This document shows, in pieces, positions 60,080 through 64,000 of a stretch of DNA of 64,000 nucleotides. The first letter of the stretch is position 1, and every line of letters begins with the position of its first letter. A program made the translations under genes and the position numbers. Where the stretch lies: assembly GCA_021014325.1 (NCBI GenBank), contig CM037471.1:15389501-15453500 (forward strand), read 5' to 3'. Source of the DNA: Plazaster borealis (taxonomy: Eukaryota > Echinodermata > Asteroidea > Forcipulatida > Labidiasteridae). The notes under the pieces are model-generated. The model worked only from the letters and a program-made list of their open reading frames with translations. It did not search any database and was not told where the DNA came from.

Positions 60080-60790
60080 TTCATCACATAAACTTGACTT
60101 CTGTATCAGCCTACTTTATTGGTCTTCCACTAAGAGTGCTGACTCATCTTCAATCCGTGCAGAACCTGCAACACTTTACTAGCACTAGAATATACGACAG
60201 TTTCACCCATACTTAAACTATACTGGCTTCCTCTTAATTCAGAGAATTCAATTCAAATAATCCCTAATCAAATTCAAGGCACTACATGGTAACTCTGCAA
60301 AAAGCTAATGTCGTCTCGTATTTAGACCGTATACTACGGGCTCGATTTCACAAAGCACTATGACAGATTCCTAGGAAGCTGAGTTGTCGATATCGCCATG
60401 GTGATATGTATTGTGACATTATACTTTGCTTGGCAATTAAGATTGATTCGTGGTTAAGATCAATCGTAGCTCTTTGTGAGTCTGAGATCATCTCGAAGAA
60501 TGCTCCTTGTTCCCCGGTCTTGCTCGGCAATTACGGGGACAGTATTGCATCCAGACTTTGGAATTCACCAACTGAAAACCACAACCTTTATGAAAATACG
60601 AACCACTGTCTTCCAGCAGCAACTGGTGACACATACCCCAACAAAACTGATACATCGTTAACTCCAATGATAACAGCAGTGCACTGCCCTTCTCACTGTT
60701 GGTAACAACTTCAGAACAACTTCAGAACAACTTGGTACGGGACCCTTACCAAACTCTGTCTCTTTTCAGATCCAAGACACTCAAGGCACC
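60080..60790 (+). mobile_element. CR1/Jockey-type LINE relic, split by a MITE
   Basis: Before 60,330, broken frames read KLDFCISLLY, GLPLRVLTHLQSVQN and RIYDSF, then LYWLPL. After 60,480 they read LLVPRS and other pieces of the same reverse-transcriptase C-terminus. The order and spacing fit one LINE with an insertion at 60,338-60,481. Many stops and shifts are present. Confidence 0.55.
60338..60481. mobile_element. Palindromic MITE inside the LINE relic
   Basis: The left end gggctcgatttcacaaagc is the same as in the copy at 25,587; the right end is gctctttgtgag, more diverged. It interrupts the LINE relic, so it is the younger insertion. Confidence 0.5.
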
Positions 60791-60954
60791 AAGGCACTAT
60801 ACTCTCAATGTATTGTGTAAGATTTTAGGTTTTTTCATATTTGTTGACTATTATTTATGTTTTTTTATGAGAAGTTATAAACAACTTAATGACGTTATTG
60901 AAGTTTTAAACACTCAATAATCATAACACGCAAGTGACTGTGATCAAACAGTTC

Positions 60955-61101
60955 AATAGACTGTGCAAGTCTCGTGCGTATTCGAACATTGGGACCCGTT
61001 AAAGCGCGTGAGTTTGTTTCCTTCACGCGTTAAAGCATCGTTCGTGGGACCAAAGTGGTCCCAAAAATGTTCGAATATGCGCGAGACTTGCACGGTCTAT
61101 T
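60955..61101. mobile_element. 147-bp inverted-repeat MITE
   Basis: The left end aatagactgtgcaagtctcg and right end gcgagacttgcacggtctatt pair, and the arms continue through tattcgaacatt and aatgttcgaata. A degraded copy edge lies at 1,619-1,671. Confidence 0.8.
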
Positions 61102-64000
61102 ACCAATAAGCAAGACCTAAGTTGTTTGTCGATAAACGACCAGTTACGGGGTGTGATGTTTTGTCATATTCAATCACAAGTTTCTAACATCGGGAACCTA
61201 TAAAACCAAATCTTGGATCCTGGGGGATTGTCGCCCATGCATACTGGTCAAAAATGCGTCATTACGTCACGAAACGTCATCTCCATCTACGCGGTTTTGA
61301 TCTGGGTATTTACGTGTTCCAAACTAACAAAAGTAACTAGTGGTCGTCTATATCATTATTGACGTCACTATTTGTTAGTAGATATGCCTGTTATGCCTGG
61401 GGATGAATACAACATAACGTCTGGACAACTCACGGGAGATTCCATGTGGGCGTCTACTCCGCATCCCACAGGAGAATCAAGAAGAAAACAACGTATTAAG
61501 ATAGGAAGAAAGTGGAACATCAATTCGAAATGTTGGTTACAAGCATAAAGGGACATATCGTGGTTTTCACTTCTTTCCTTCTACATCGCAATATTTACAC
61601 GGAAGGATCGTGGTTGAATCTTCCGACACTTCCTATGTACACCAACACAGGGAAAGTAACCCACTGCATTGTTTTTCGGTAAGACTAATCTAGTATACTC
61701 ACTCACTCACTCACTCACTCGGTCGCCCACAGGCGGGCTCGAGTATGGCTTTTCCAAGTGATTCGGTCTTGCATGAGGGTAGCCAGTTCGTCTGTTGATT
61801 CTACACCGGTGTCCTAAATTGCAGCACCCGGTGTAAGACATTTTTGATCTTCCTCATCTCCTGTGTCCGTGAGTTGGTTTAAAATCTTGGTTGAATTAAA
61901 ATCTAGTATTCTTCTTGTAGTTTTCAATAAACACACCAAACAATCAACCTATCGGGAAATGTCTTCAAAGTAAATGGTCATGTTGTATTGAGAACAACAA
62001 AACAGAGTTGATTACGTGACAGATGATTAACTGGAGTTAGTTAAGAGTTGAGGGGAACTTTTGTTTTTGTTTTGTCTCCTTCTTTTTACTCCAATGCACT
62101 TAAGTGGTACCGCAAGTCGTCTCCCCAACGCGTTTAGTAGGGCCTACCTTTCATTGATCCTTTTCGATCCGTGCTTCGTTGTCTCAATCGTAATGTAGTA
62201 TATTTACATTGCTTGATTGAGACTATTATTATATCAGAACTATTAAAATAAATTATTTGAATGAACGAATCAGTGTATGCCGGCGTGGCAGGAGATTTTG
62301 TGTGTGGTGTCCCCCCGAGATTCTGTGTGCCCCCCCCCCCCCAATACGGCGAATTGTGTACAAATTTTTTCTGTTAGTGTTAGCGCCCTCTTTTGAATCA
62401 ACCTCCTCGCAGCCCATGTTAATTTCCCATGGGGACAGAATCTCCGAGGGGCAGATTTCCCTTGGAGACCGGATTATCGTTGGTTTCACCATTGGTTTTA
62501 ATCCTGACAGATCCGCAGGATCTCTAGAGGAGAAAAATAATTCTGCGAAAACACCGAAGTAGGGAGCCAAGTGTTGATTAGTCTGTACGTGCAGTTCATT
62601 TCAAATTGGAATTATAACTTGTTCTGATTACTTCAGCCATAAGAGGGCGGTACTCAAACCATATTAAGGTATTTTTGTTTGGGGAAAATCCTCCATGATG
62701 CTTGGAGGTCTCTGTTTGAAATATAAGTCGACCATGCACCCTTTTCGTTCTTTAAATGACACTTTAAACACTCATTTGGGTAATTAAGCATATTCCATCT
62801 CTTTTATTTTGTTCACCCTCCATCAGGTACAAAAGAAAAATGACGGGGTGGGGGCTTGCCCAATGTGCACCGCTGAAACTAAGCTCCGACGGCAAAACGG
62901 TTACAAGTTCGTTGTCTTTTCGAAAATCTAGGAGCAACTTTTTAATTGGAACACATGCAGTCTATTTCCTCGATTGCATAATTAAGTAGGCCTACTTCAA
63001 AAGACTTTTCCAATACAATATGTAAATTGCACATCGCGCGTGCGCACTAACACTTTTGGTTGGCAACAAGGGAACATCGGGCCTTTTTGTATGTAATGGG
63101 GCTAGAATGGTAGCGTATGTACGTGACCTTAATGGTGTTTGCCAACCAACAGTGTTTGTACGCATGCGTGAGAGTCATATATTTTTTGAACGTCAAGTGA
63201 TTTTCCAAATTCGTACTTGAACATTTTTAAACTCGCTCGAATACCTATTTTTCATAAAATATTGTTTTCGGGAAAATGAAACCCATGAATTATTGACTGA
63301 AAAAATAACAGAGATTTAGAAAGTTTCCGAAATGAGAGTTTTAAAAGTATAGCATCGTCTTTACAGGAGTTGAGCTTTATGGGCTTTGCCGGTTTTGAGG
63401 TTTGTGTTTTTTGTTGTTGTTGGGCTATTTGTGTATGGGGTTTTTTATCTTTTGAAGATAGACGGGCAAGTATCCAGGATTGGTAGATTATACTGAATGA
63501 AGCACATTCTTCAAGCAACCCTCCGAATTCTTATTGTATAATATCGTTACATTAAAACACTGTTTTATAATATCCACTTTAAGAAAATCATAACTAAAAC
63601 ATATTGGCAGGGAAGATTCTTACCTTAAACGGTTTTAAAATTCAATTTGACAAGCGGCTATTATCAATATTAAAATAAAACAAACTTTCTTGTCACTTTA
63701 ACTCACCTGGTTTTTTCCCGTTATGCTTAGTATTCATGCCGCCAGGTCCAAATGACCAAACCAGTTCCAATACATCAAAAACAAACAGGTTAATTAACAA
63801 ACAAGTCTTCTGAAGATTGACATTTCTCTGCATTGTGTCTTAAAGCAGATCTGAATTACCCCCTAAAGGTTAAACATTCTATGAATAATTACCATCAAAA
63901 ACAATAGCTCGTAGGTCTGTGTGATCTTGTGGCATTTTAGAAAATCTCAAAACACCTTCAACGATTTTTTACAACCTGAAATGCGATACAACAAATAATA

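Larger units (their letters stand above)
54552..64000. other. Intergenic stretch right of the LDLa gene
   Basis: No convincing gene. It holds the repeats listed below plus AT-rich sequence. A possible exon at 56,797-57,024 is listed with low confidence. 61.1-64.0 kb contains actc and C-run simple repeats and nothing else I can name. Confidence 0.55.

Noticed and set aside
62253..62570. Two overlapping 100-residue frames on opposite strands
   Set aside because: They include a C-run and a palindromic ggggcagatttccc/gggaaatt-type repeat, with no similarity to a known protein.

Overview
This window is animal nuclear DNA: genes split by GT-AG introns, long non-coding stretches, microsatellites, and many palindromic or tRNA-like repeats. 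The syntaxin-17 gene, the scattered TTAA-flanked palindromic repeats and the P-superfamily transposon with close relatives in cnidarians and echinoderms all suggest a marine deuterostome. An echinoderm, most likely a sea star, is my best guess. That is inference, not proof.

Region by region. 1-4.7 kb holds no convincing gene; its main feature is a kilobase of palindromic tandem repeats (2.08-3.07 kb). 4,707-12,457 is a complete but decayed 7.75-kb DNA transposon with 32-35 bp inverted ends and a perfect 7-bp target duplication. It carries two convergent genes: a plus-strand gene with an ING-like PHD finger, and a minus-strand P-superfamily (THAP9/KIKSGLVF-type) transposase. Both are broken by frameshifts. 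The transposon sits in the edge of a second element (12,459-13,437) that has TTAA-type ends and contains a broken THAP zinc finger, as in Kolobok transposons. 13.4-17.5 kb holds SINE, LINE and hairpin relics.

17,568-23,197 (plus strand) is a complete six-exon gene for syntaxin-17, the autophagosomal SNARE. Its second intron contains a six-copy 76-bp array that duplicates the end of exon 2 together with its splice donor. 23.2-31.7 kb is intergenic, with SINEs, palindromic repeats and a fragment of Ty3/gypsy integrase.

31,677-54,430 (minus strand) is a nine-exon gene for a secreted protein of 446 residues with seven LDL-receptor class A repeats. Each repeat is on its own phase 1-1 exon, after a signal-peptide exon separated by a 13.6-kb intron. 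That intron and the flanking DNA are full of MITEs. 54.5-64 kb has no convincing gene; it holds repeats, a LINE relic and one weak candidate exon.

The two host genes are not obviously related in function: one works in autophagosome-lysosome fusion, the other encodes a secreted multidomain protein of unknown role. The most unusual item is the transposon with its own chromatin-reader-like gene.
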